Shown: positions 5,385 through 11,003 of the stretch, piece by piece | Numbering within the stretch: the first letter of the stretch is position 1 | Layout: the number at the start of each line of letters is the position of its first letter | NCBI GenBank assembly: GCA_007050895.1 | Contig: SMYP01000059.1 | Span: forward strand, 1-11,506 | Length of the DNA stretch: 11,506 nt | Source of the DNA: Candidatus Bathyarchaeota archaeon | GTDB taxonomy: Archaea; Thermoproteota; Bathyarchaeia; Bathyarchaeales; UBA233 | Direction of reading: 5' to 3' | Notes under the pieces: model-generated | Told to the model about the DNA's origin: nothing | Databases searched by the model: none | What the model saw: only the letters and a program-made list of their open reading frames with translations | Translations under genes and position numbers: made by a program

Positions 5385-6575
5385 TTATGGTTTCCATACT
5401 GTTCCATTCCAAAAGATGAGACGACGGTATCCATAAGGGTTGTCAGCTTCAAGGCCATCGTCATATATTACATCCAAAGTGTTCTGGTATCTGTCAAAGA
5501 GTTTGCCAAGTTCGGTACTTATTCTAAATGAAAAATCGTCAGCACTCCACAGCCCCCAAATTTTATCTTCTGGCCCACGGAAACCATAACCATAACCTTC
5601 TGGAAGAACATATGCAACTCTATTACGGATTGGGTCACTTGATCTAGGATTATCCTTCACATACTGCCAAAACTGTTTAAGCGCATCATAATGCCCTTGT
5701 GCCTGATAATTCCCTTCTTCATCTTTGTCAAGAACGCTGTGGGTGTAGTTTTTATTGGTGTCAAAGATAATGATGTACTTAGCGCCATTTTCGTACGCCA
5801 GGACCATGTCATTGTAAAGTTCGCTGCCGGATTCGAGATAAGGCCACTGTGTGTACGTCCATGTTATCATGACTCCCCAATCCTTGTTTTGAACATTGGC
5901 GGCACCTCTACATAGCGCTATATTCAGCTGTCTGCTGTAGTTCCAGCCGAACTCTGCAAAAACCGTGTCATACTCTGATTTGTAGTCAAACCAGTAAAGT
6001 GCGTAATCCGAAGTGAACAAAGGTAAACCTGCTCCACACATTTGATCGTCAATTGTATGGTTAAGAATGAGGGTCAACTCGCTGACATATTTATCTGCAG
6101 CAGCAGTGTAGTTGTCCGCGAACCAATTTTCATTCATCACGACCTTTAGTGGAGCATTATCAAGTTGTCTTCCGCCTGGTTCATCATAAGCATACAAACC
6201 TAAAAACTGGTCACCCCACCTTGGTTTTGCATTAATTGTCCATTGGCACTGAGTGAGAAGCTCTCCAGGGTCATCTATAGGGTGCGCGTAAATCATGAAA
6301 TACATGCCTTTATCGTAAATGTACTGGCAAGCATCGTCAAGCTTCGTGAAATTATGAGTTATTCCTGAGCTTCCGAGTATAATGGTGTTAGTGTATGAGC
6401 TTGCATCATCAACGAACATTTTGATTTCTTGTAGGTTGTCGTAAGCGGCATCAACACCTACATAAAGCTTGGTGAATTGCGCAAAATACCCCTCAAAAGG
6501 TACTGAGAGTGAAACAAGCAGAATGGGAATGAAGATAACTATGACAAGTATAATCCAAAAGTATCTATCTTGCAA
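5385..6575 (-). CDS. Membrane-anchored extracytoplasmic protein, possibly glycoside-hydrolase-like
   Basis: Not firmly recognised. The 396 residues begin with an uncleaved anchor helix (WIILVIVIFIPILLVSLSV, 7-25) and then a large external domain. Six N-glycosylation sequons (Asn75, 155, 172, 212, 276, 390) support an outside location. The domain is rich in Trp, Tyr and Asp, and alternates strand-like and helix-like stretches (LYVGVDAAYD, NTIILGSS, YFMIYAHP, FLGLYAYDEP, KYIIIFDTN), as in a TIM barrel. DEP at 131-133 at a strand end resembles a glycosidase acid/base position. Residues about 319-372 (AYVLPEGYGYGF, LDVIYDD) look like a second alpha/beta unit. A carbohydrate-acting enzyme is the best guess only. 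The start is TTG, directly after an in-frame TAA, with no clear ribosome binding site. It is the upstream minus-strand neighbour of dphB but has no visible functional link to it. Confidence 0.72.
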   Translation of the reverse strand: MQDRYFWIILVIVIFIPILLVSLSVPFEGYFAQFTKLYVGVDAAYDNLQEIKMFVDDASSYTNTIILGSSGITHNFTKLDDACQYIYDKGMYFMIYAHPIDDPGELLTQCQWTINAKPRWGDQFLGLYAYDEPGGRQLDNAPLKVVMNENWFADNYTAAADKYVSELTLILNHTIDDQMCGAGLPLFTSDYALYWFDYKSEYDTVFAEFGWNYSRQLNIALCRGAANVQNKDWGVMITWTYTQWPYLESGSELYNDMVLAYENGAKYIIIFDTNKNYTHSVLDKDEEGNYQAQGHYDALKQFWQYVKDNPRSSDPIRNRVAYVLPEGYGYGFRGPEDKIWGLWSADDFSFRISTELGKLFDRYQNTLDVIYDDGLEADNPYGYRRLIFWNGTVWKP

Positions 6576-6681
6576 TAATTAACACACTCGTCATGTGCAA
6601 TCAAAAAATACAAAGTAATTACTAGTTAAAAAACAAATATGCAACCTCTTCACGTATAAAAAGAGACAATGAGTAGAACAC

Positions 6682-6693
6682 TCCAAATTTGGA
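6682..6693. repeat. 12-bp perfect palindrome after a small gene
   Basis: TCCAAATTTGGA is self-complementary over all 12 bases. It lies 6 nt beyond the stop of the 60-residue gene and about 107 nt upstream of the glycosidase-like gene's start. On the minus strand a T-rich run (CTCTTTTTATA) follows at about 6656-6666, so it could be a terminator for the small gene or an operator for the next one. Confidence 0.3.
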
Positions 6694-6699
6694 ATAAGG

Positions 6700-6882
6700 C
6701 TACTTTTCTTTGATTTCGCCTTTTTCAACTAAGCGGTTATACTGTACTTGGCAGGTATCCAGAGAAACGCCGTGACGCTCACAAAATTTAGCGAGGATCT
6801 TCTCCACGGGTTCTGTAGGCTTTTTTTCTTGAATCATTTCTTTCAATTCGTTGACGTGTTCCTTGTCCATTTCCTTACTCAT
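6700..6882 (-). CDS. Small hypothetical helical protein
   Basis: Not recognised. The 60 residues are highly charged and predicted helical throughout: an acidic/basic helix (1-20, rich in Glu, Lys and Met), a KPTEP break (21-25), then VEKILAKFCERHGVSLDTCQVQYNRL (26-51) ending in a VEKGEIKEK tail. The second half has the pattern of a compact helix-turn-helix (ERHGVSLDTCQVQYNRLVEKG), so nucleic-acid binding is conceivable but weakly supported. Two cysteines (34, 44) are seen. The start is well supported: ATG preceded by a full GGAGG (6891-6895) at 8-nt spacing, among the strongest ribosome binding sites in the window, which suggests it is well expressed. It is divergent from the small membrane protein gene. 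Confidence 0.68.
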   Translation of the reverse strand: MSKEMDKEHVNELKEMIQEKKPTEPVEKILAKFCERHGVSLDTCQVQYNRLVEKGEIKEK

Positions 6883-7003
6883 TTTGGTTTCCTCCAGTTC
6901 AATTTACAAGATATGCGATTTCCCAAAAAAAGCTTTACATCACCATCTTGCACCACACCGCTGTGTCACAAAAGTTAAAAGGATTAATTTGCATCTTCCC
7001 TTC

Positions 7004-7012
7004 GTATAATAA
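7004..7012 (+). promoter_or_regulatory. Possible TATA box of the small membrane protein gene
   Basis: GTATAATAA lies 32 nt before the ATG at 7044. An alternative element, GTTAAAAGG at 6974-6982, would give a leader of about 40 nt. Which one is used cannot be told from sequence. Confidence 0.3.
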
Positions 7013-7043
7013 TGAGGCGAAACATTCTGCTATAGGTGAATAT

Positions 7044-7286
7044 ATGTCCAGAGTTAGAGTTGCATTGGTTGTTTTAGGTGATGCAATGTTGATAGCTGCT
7101 TTAGTATTTATACTTGAAATTGATCAGATCATCAATGTAACATTGTATAATTACGGCCTAGTTTTCAGCTATGACTGGGCTCAAACTTACTGGCTACTTT
7201 TCAGGATAGCTGCAGTTCTAATTATTCTAGCAATTATTATCATATCTTTGGTGGAGCTTCCTTATCCCGCGTTTGAAAAAAACTGA
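7044..7286 (+). CDS. Small two-helix membrane protein
   Basis: Not recognised. From the ATG at 7044 the protein has 80 residues and two membrane helices: ALVVLGDAMLIAALVFILEI (6-25) and LLFRIAAVLIILAIIIISLVEL (about 50-71), joined by an aromatic loop (NVTLYNYGLVFSYDWAQTYW) with one NVT glycosylation sequon. The basic start (MSRVRV) suggests both ends are inside and the loop outside. GGTGA at 7035-7039 precedes the ATG by 4 nt. The frame remains open back to an ATG at 6948, but that extension would run through the likely promoter region and has no hydrophobic pattern. It stands alone between divergent and convergent neighbours. Confidence 0.62.
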   Translation: MSRVRVALVVLGDAMLIAALVFILEIDQIINVTLYNYGLVFSYDWAQTYWLLFRIAAVLIILAIIIISLVELPYPAFEKN

Positions 7287-7356
7287 AAAAGAAGCGTCAA
7301 AGATTGGAATAAGATGTCAGCCGGGTCCCTTGTTTGTAGTTTGAAATAAAAGGAGG

Positions 7357-8298
7357 TTAGTAATAGTAGGTGGCTGATACAGTTGCGTTAACCATGTCGC
7401 CAGTATACGTGTCAGTGTTGCCAACCCAGATTTCTATCACTGCAGGCAAGACTGGAAAATACGCGGTTCCACTTTTGCCTACGGTAACGTTTTGGTTAAA
7501 CTCAACTGCTTTATAGTTGTAAAGTAGTTGAACGTAAGTTGTGTTACTTGTTGATTCTACACTAACACCGACGTATCCTGCATACTCCAAACCGTATTCA
7601 TAGCTATATACCATTACAGATTCACTTGCATTTAGAGGTTGAATAGCCGTTGCCGAAATAAGAGTTGCTGACGAGTTCAACATAAGCAAGCCAACATAAT
7701 ACTCAGTTAATTCATTCAGGTAGTCTACTGTATCTTGTAGATCTGTTATTTTGCTATCTTTCTGGTTGATGTCATTTTGAAGGGCCAAAGCTTGCTGGCT
7801 TAAGGAAGTAGCGTTTGCGTTCAGTTCAGCGATGGCACTGTTCTTTTCTGCTATTTGAGAATTCAAATCACCTACAGTGGGCAAATAATACGCGATAACA
7901 CCAATCACGCTGGCTAAGAGCACTATGCACACCATCATCAACGCCGTAGCCAAATTCCTCCAGTTAGTTCTCTTTTTAACTGGTTTCTCGGTTTTTCTAC
8001 CAAAGGTGAAACGAGGCTTTCTTGTTGGTACTTCTGCTTTGATTGAAGTTGTACTTGGTGCAGGGCCCGTTTCTACTTTTGGAACACCTTCGGGAGGTTT
8101 AAGGACAGGTTTCGAAGCGCTTTCAGGCGAAAGAGGCAACTGCTCTGCACTACCTTCCATTTTTTTTGCAAATTCAACAATTTCTTTATTCATTAGCTTT
8201 TGGATGTTCTCAGTAGTTCCTTCAAATTCAACTTGAACGTCCCCTATTTTCATGGAAATCTTCGAATGCTCTTTATTTTGTTTATCCTTCTCTGGCAT
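7357..8298 (-). CDS. Single-span membrane protein with cytosolic domain and external coiled coil
   Basis: Not assigned to a named family. Of 313 residues, 1-50 form a small acidic domain (ISMKIGDVQVEFEGTTENIQ at 14-33) typical in my recollection of archaeal membrane proteins of unknown role. Residues 51-112 are a Pro/Ser/Lys-rich linker ending in a basic stop (RKTEKPVKKRTNWR). One membrane helix spans about 115-138. A coiled coil follows (about 142-199, with Leu/Ile heptads such as LNSQIAEKNSAIAELN), then a beta-rich external domain (about 205-313) with several sequons (Asn162, 208, 223, 252, 270, 304) and a TYYY end. The topology is N-in/C-out. It could be a surface sensor or scaffold; no catalytic motif is seen. 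The start ATG at 8298 lacks a strong ribosome binding site. Confidence 0.75.
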   Translation of the reverse strand: MPEKDKQNKEHSKISMKIGDVQVEFEGTTENIQKLMNKEIVEFAKKMEGSAEQLPLSPESASKPVLKPPEGVPKVETGPAPSTTSIKAEVPTRKPRFTFGRKTEKPVKKRTNWRNLATALMMVCIVLLASVIGVIAYYLPTVGDLNSQIAEKNSAIAELNANATSLSQQALALQNDINQKDSKITDLQDTVDYLNELTEYYVGLLMLNSSATLISATAIQPLNASESVMVYSYEYGLEYAGYVGVSVESTSNTTYVQLLYNYKAVEFNQNVTVGKSGTAYFPVLPAVIEIWVGNTDTYTGDMVNATVSATYYY

Positions 8299-8452
8299 AA
8301 TTATACCCGCTTTGTAGTTGACCTTTCTATACTATGACTTAAGCGCTAATTAAAAGTATTAAAATTTTTTTCAAAATTAACCCCCAGACTTAATCATAAC
8401 CCGACGCAGTGAATGAAACCTCCAAAAGTAGATGAACTATAAGTGGATAACG

Positions 8453-8465
8453 TTTAAATTTTATA
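8453..8465 (+). promoter_or_regulatory. TATA box of the double zinc-ribbon gene
   Basis: TTTAAATTTTATA, about 30-40 nt before the ATG at 8495. The predicted transcription start near 8482 falls just before GGAG (8486-8489). This decides the gene start, because an in-frame ATG at 8432 would lie upstream of the promoter. Confidence 0.55.
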
Positions 8466-8494
8466 TCAGTATCTGCTTGATATGTGGAGTGTTT

Positions 8495-8821
8495 ATGGCG
8501 TACTGTTCAAATTGTGGTAGAGAACTTCCAGAAGACGCGCTCTTTTGCCCGAAATGCGGCACCAAAACCGTGAAAGGCCTTGAAAACAATGTTCCAGGGC
8601 CCTCAGACGAACTAAAAGCTGCCTTTGTCAAAATGGGTCAAGAACTAGAGAAAGCTTTCTCAGTAGCCTCAAAGGAAATAAACGCAGCATTTAAAACTGC
8701 AAGTGAAAACATGCAAAAGTCCATTCACAAAGACCAAGTGGCTTGTCCTAGTTGCGGAGAGAAAAACCCAAACAATGCCGTCTTCTGCTACAACTGTGGC
8801 AAGAAAATTAAAAGCGAATAG
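8495..8821 (+). CDS. Double zinc-ribbon protein with helical linker
   Basis: The 108 residues carry two zinc ribbons, one at each end. The first has Cys4, Cys7, Cys18 and Cys21 (AYCSNCG, FCPKCG); the second has Cys84, Cys87, Cys98 and Cys101 (ACPSCG, FCYNCG). Between them, residues about 36-78 form an amphipathic helix (ELKAAFVKMGQELEKAFSVA). This zinc-ribbon architecture is widespread in archaea and usually of unknown partner; it suggests a protein- or nucleic-acid-binding adaptor that could dimerise through the helix. GGAG (8486-8489) lies 5 nt before the ATG and a TATA box lies at 8453. The desulforedoxin gene follows 100 nt downstream on the same strand, with its own ribosome binding site and perhaps its own promoter. 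Confidence 0.8.
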   Translation: MAYCSNCGRELPEDALFCPKCGTKTVKGLENNVPGPSDELKAAFVKMGQELEKAFSVASKEINAAFKTASENMQKSIHKDQVACPSCGEKNPNNAVFCYNCGKKIKSE

Positions 8822-8921
8822 ACTGCACCTATGCGCGAAAATTTAAGATAGGATATTGTAGTAGTTTGCTTTTACTTGACCATGAAAGTATAATTCGCAG
8901 AAATCAGTTGGAGGTGAAAAG

Positions 8922-9053
8922 ATGACTAATGTTGGAGAAATTTATGTTTGCAAAATATGCGGCAATGCGGTTGAAGTTGTTGTGGGTGGTGCTGGAATAC
9001 TCGTCTGCTGCGGAGTGCCAATGGAGATTGTAGAGGATGAAGAAGAAGAGTAA
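8922..9053 (+). CDS. Stand-alone desulforedoxin-type rubredoxin-like protein
   Basis: A 43-residue gene. The sequence YVCKICGNAVEVV, then LVCCGVPMEIV, carries Cys10, Cys13, Cys29 and Cys30. This C-x2-C plus adjacent C-C pattern is that of the desulforedoxin domain (N-terminal domain of desulfoferrodoxin), which binds one iron through four cysteines and transfers electrons. The superoxide-reductase domain that follows it in desulfoferrodoxin is absent: the protein stops after an acidic tail (EDEEEE). It is close in size to the 36-residue Desulfovibrio desulforedoxin. An electron carrier in oxidative-stress defence is likely. The start is firm: GGAGGTGA (8910-8917) is a near-perfect ribosome binding site 4 nt before the ATG. 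A TATA-like AAATTTAAG lies at about 8839-8847. Confidence 0.88.
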   Translation: MTNVGEIYVCKICGNAVEVVVGGAGILVCCGVPMEIVEDEEEE

Positions 9054-9055
9054 AC

Positions 9056-9071
9056 AACCCCTGTTCGGGTT
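9056..9071 (+). terminator. Small hairpin after the desulforedoxin gene
   Basis: AACCC and GGGTT form a 5-bp stem with a 6-nt loop, starting 2 nt after the stop codon. Only TTTAAG follows, so it is weak as a terminator. It could instead protect the 3' end of the short mRNA. Confidence 0.25.
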
Positions 9072-9141
9072 TAAGTTATTGTTAAGAAGTGTTTCTAGCG
9101 TATTTCTATTCTGATTTTAGAGTAGCCTGCAGCCTAAATCC

Positions 9142-9459
9142 TCATATATCCAAGGCGTTTAAAAACAGCCAGAACTCTTCAACACTATTTATTCGTCTTA
9201 TTTCCAAGTATTCTGGCTTAAATTCTCTGCCTTCTCCAGATGCTTCTTTGTAATAACCTATTGTATGAGGATATTTATTTTCAAATTCTGGGGTTTCCAA
9301 TATTTCTTGCAAAGTTACGCGCTCAGGTTCGGAGATAACTTTTTTCCTCTCTCGGAGCAACACTTTGTAGCCAAGGTATTTTCCTTTATTGCCATCTTTT
9401 GGAAAATAAACTAGCCAATCCATTTCCATGAAGTGAAAATTCTTGGTTTCGTTTCCCAA
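9142..9459 (-). CDS. Hypothetical protein
   Basis: Not recognised. The 105 residues contain no membrane helix, no cysteine and no signal peptide. The protein is mixed alpha/beta and rich in Glu, Lys, Tyr and Phe (WLVYFPKDG, YLGYKVLLRERKKVI, then an acidic helix TLQEILETPEFENKY, ending EEFWLFLNALDI). The annotated start is TTG at 9459 with no clear ribosome binding site. An ATG at 9427-9429 (residue 11) is a plausible alternative that keeps all of the patterned sequence. A TATA box at 9492-9498 predicts transcription from about 9469, so the message would have a very short leader from the TTG or about 40 nt from the ATG. A strong dyad lies just upstream of that promoter. Confidence 0.55.
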   Translation of the reverse strand: MGNETKNFHFMEMDWLVYFPKDGNKGKYLGYKVLLRERKKVISEPERVTLQEILETPEFENKYPHTIGYYKEASGEGREFKPEYLEIRRINSVEEFWLFLNALDI

Positions 9460-9491
9460 CTTTGCTCAATCAGTCAATGCAACAAATGCAA

Positions 9492-9498
9492 ATTTAAA
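9492..9498 (-). promoter_or_regulatory. TATA box of the 105-residue hypothetical gene
   Basis: The minus strand reads AATGTTTAAATTTGC. The centre is 36 nt upstream of the TTG start, so the leader would be about 10 nt or absent. Confidence 0.45.
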
Positions 9499-9505
9499 CA
9501 TTCTT

Positions 9506-9529
9506 TGCTTGATTTTTAAAAATCAGGCA
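9506..9529. promoter_or_regulatory. 24-bp dyad in the divergent region upstream of pyrH
   Basis: A perfect 16-bp palindrome TGATTTTTAAAAATCA (9510-9525) is extended by TGC / GCA on the outside with a single mismatched pair, so 11 of 12 arm positions match. It sits 8 nt upstream of the TATA box of the minus-strand hypothetical gene and about 90 nt from the pyrH TATA box. The position fits an operator or activator site. Confidence 0.5.
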
Positions 9530-9617
9530 GTGTGATAGTTCCTAAAAACGTTGCTCAACCAAATTATCAAAATATACCTTAATGAGCAGTTATGTCGCGT
9601 GGCTTTTGCTAAAGGAA

Positions 9618-9624
9618 TTTAAAT
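9618..9624 (+). promoter_or_regulatory. TATA box of pyrH
   Basis: TTTAAAT inside AATTTAAATT, with AAAGG just before it. The predicted transcription start is near 9647, about 17 nt before the ATG at 9664. Confidence 0.5.
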
Positions 9625-9663
9625 TGAACTTGGAGTAATAATACGCTAAGGATTGAATAGGTC

Positions 9664-10338
9664 ATGCGTGTTGTGTTGAGGATAGGAGGTTCAGTTGTGG
9701 CTTCCCCAGTGAATACAGATTTGATGAGCAACTACGCTGAAATGGTGCAGACCTTGAAAGGGCAGGGGCACGAGGTTGCTGTGGTTGTTGGGGGCGGAGC
9801 ATTAGCTCGAGAGTTTATTGGTATCGCGAAGAAGCTTGGGCTTGAGGAGCGGGTTCAGGATGAGGTGGCAATTTCTGTTTCGCGGCTTTTTGCTCAGCTT
9901 TTCCTTAAGACGCTGGGCGAATTGGGTTGCGGCAAAGTGGCTTTGACTCTTGATGATGCAGCTGATTGCTTAAATGCGGGAAAGATTCTGGTGATGGGCG
10001 GTTTGAAGCCGGGGATTACCACGGACGCGGTCGCTGCTTTGGTCGCCAAACGCGTAAAAGCTGACTTGCTCGTCAAAGGTACAGATCAAGATGGGGTTTA
10101 CAATAAAGACCCTCGGAAACATGCTGACGCAGTAAAGCTTGAACGCTTGTCATTTGATGATTTGACCAAAGTTTTCTCTGAGAGCAAGCATACAGCGGGG
10201 ATGCACCAGGTTATTGATCCTGAAGCAGTTAATATTATGAAACGCGAGCGCATGAATTTGATCGTTGTGAACGGTTTTAAACCGAAGAATATTTTGGCTG
10301 CTGTTAATGGTGAAACCGTTGGTACTGTGGTGAACTAA
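9664..10338 (+). CDS. pyrH: UMP kinase (archaeal PyrH)
   Basis: Cytosolic amino-acid-kinase-fold enzyme that phosphorylates UMP to UDP with ATP (EC 2.7.4.22), the pyrimidine step common to RNA and DNA precursors. The 224 residues match archaeal UMP kinases. RIGGSV (6-11) and VVGGGALARE (41-50) bind phosphates, MGGLKPGITTDAVAAL (111-126) binds the nucleotide, and VKGTDQDGVYNKDPRK (137-152) with HTAGMHQVIDPEA (176-188) completes the active site. The ATG at 9664 has only a weak ribosome binding site (AATAGGTC) and a predicted leader of about 17 nt. A T5 run at 10345-10349 follows the stop. It appears to be monocistronic. Confidence 0.95.
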   Translation: MRVVLRIGGSVVASPVNTDLMSNYAEMVQTLKGQGHEVAVVVGGGALAREFIGIAKKLGLEERVQDEVAISVSRLFAQLFLKTLGELGCGKVALTLDDAADCLNAGKILVMGGLKPGITTDAVAALVAKRVKADLLVKGTDQDGVYNKDPRKHADAVKLERLSFDDLTKVFSESKHTAGMHQVIDPEAVNIMKRERMNLIVVNGFKPKNILAAVNGETVGTVVN

Positions 10339-10344
10339 GGATCG

Positions 10345-10349
10345 TTTTT
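10345..10349 (+). terminator. T run after pyrH
   Basis: TTTTT begins 7 nt past the pyrH stop and precedes the TATA box of the PadR gene by 20 nt. This is a typical position for an archaeal T-tract terminator. Confidence 0.35.
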
Positions 10350-10368
10350 GCATTTATTCGGCATTATG

Positions 10369-10376
10369 TTTAAATA
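10369..10376 (+). promoter_or_regulatory. TATA box of the PadR-ABC operon
   Basis: TTTAAATA in the context TATGTTTAAATATCAC. The predicted transcription start is near 10399, which rules out the in-frame TTG at 10383 as start and implies a very short leader. Confidence 0.5.
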
Positions 10377-10406
10377 TCACAATTGATATCGCATTTGAGG
10401 TCAATA

Positions 10407-11003
10407 GTGATAAGTATGTTCGATCACGATAACAACATAAAAAATCGCTTACACCCCCGCGAAATGAAAAGGTGGATGCGCCACACTGCAATGGTGCCAA
10501 AAGGGTTCATACGCACCCACGTTCTCGAAGCCCTAAATCAGAAACCAATGTCGGGCTCAGAGTTGATGGAGAGCATCGAAAGCCACACAGGAGGGCTCTG
10601 GAAGCCAAGTCCAGGTTCCATTTATCCCCTGTTAGCTTGGCTGCAAGACAACCAATATATCAAAGAGTTACCAGTGGAAAACGGGCTGAAACGTTACGAA
10701 TTAACTGAAAGCGGAAAAACGCTACTTGAAGAACAAAAGAAAATACGAAAAAAGTTCAGGGAAGAAGTAGGTTTTCTGCCTGCACCCTTCTTTGATAATC
10801 TTCTGACGAAAATACCACCTGAAAAGACCGCTGAAATCCGCAATTCTATGAGGCAGTTAGCTATAGTATTCTTCAAGTTGAGCAGTGCTCTTCAGGAAAA
10901 TTTCTCTGAGGAAGCCTTAAATGAATCCTTAAGCGTTATAACTGAAGCTTCAAGAAAATTTGAGGAAATAAGCAAAAAACTAAAAGGCGACAAACATGAG
11001 TGA
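10407..11003 (+). CDS. PadR-family transcriptional regulator
   Basis: Winged helix-turn-helix regulator of 198 residues from the GTG at 10407. The PadR core runs from GFIRTHVLEALNQKPMSGSEL, through the wing region with PSPGSIYPLLAWLQDNQYI, to KRYELTESGKTLL (about residues 31-105). The rest is a long helical dimerisation region ending in basic residues (KKLKGDKHE). GAGGT (10397-10401) lies 5 nt before the GTG; ATG at 10416 is the alternative. Its stop overlaps the start of the ABC ATPase by 8 nt (ATGAGTGA), so the two are co-translated. PadR proteins next to ABC-2 exporters commonly repress them and respond to the exported toxic compound; here that is inferred from position. The ligand is unknown. 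Confidence 0.87.
   Translation: MISMFDHDNNIKNRLHPREMKRWMRHTAMVPKGFIRTHVLEALNQKPMSGSELMESIESHTGGLWKPSPGSIYPLLAWLQDNQYIKELPVENGLKRYELTESGKTLLEEQKKIRKKFREEVGFLPAPFFDNLLTKIPPEKTAEIRNSMRQLAIVFFKLSSALQENFSEEALNESLSVITEASRKFEEISKKLKGDKHE

Noticed and set aside
6948..7043. Longer N-terminus for the small membrane protein, from an ATG at 6948
   Set aside because: It would span the likely promoter, has no hydrophobic or conserved pattern, and lacks a ribosome binding site. The ATG at 7044 has GGTGA 4 nt upstream.
7925..8236. 103-residue plus-strand frame opposite the coiled-coil membrane protein
   Set aside because: Shadow of the opposite strand: no ribosome binding site, no family resemblance, and the opposing gene has a coherent domain plan.
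8362..8380. A/T-run hairpin in the divergent region after 8340
   Set aside because: TTAAAA and TTTTTTT runs do not form matching arms; it reads as plain AT-rich intergenic sequence.
8432..8494. Longer N-terminus for the zinc-ribbon protein, from an ATG at 8432
   Set aside because: The TATA box at 8453-8465 lies inside it, and the zinc ribbon begins right after the ATG at 8495, which has GGAG.
10383..10406. TTG start of the PadR gene
   Set aside because: It is only 7 nt past the TATA box, upstream of any possible transcription start.
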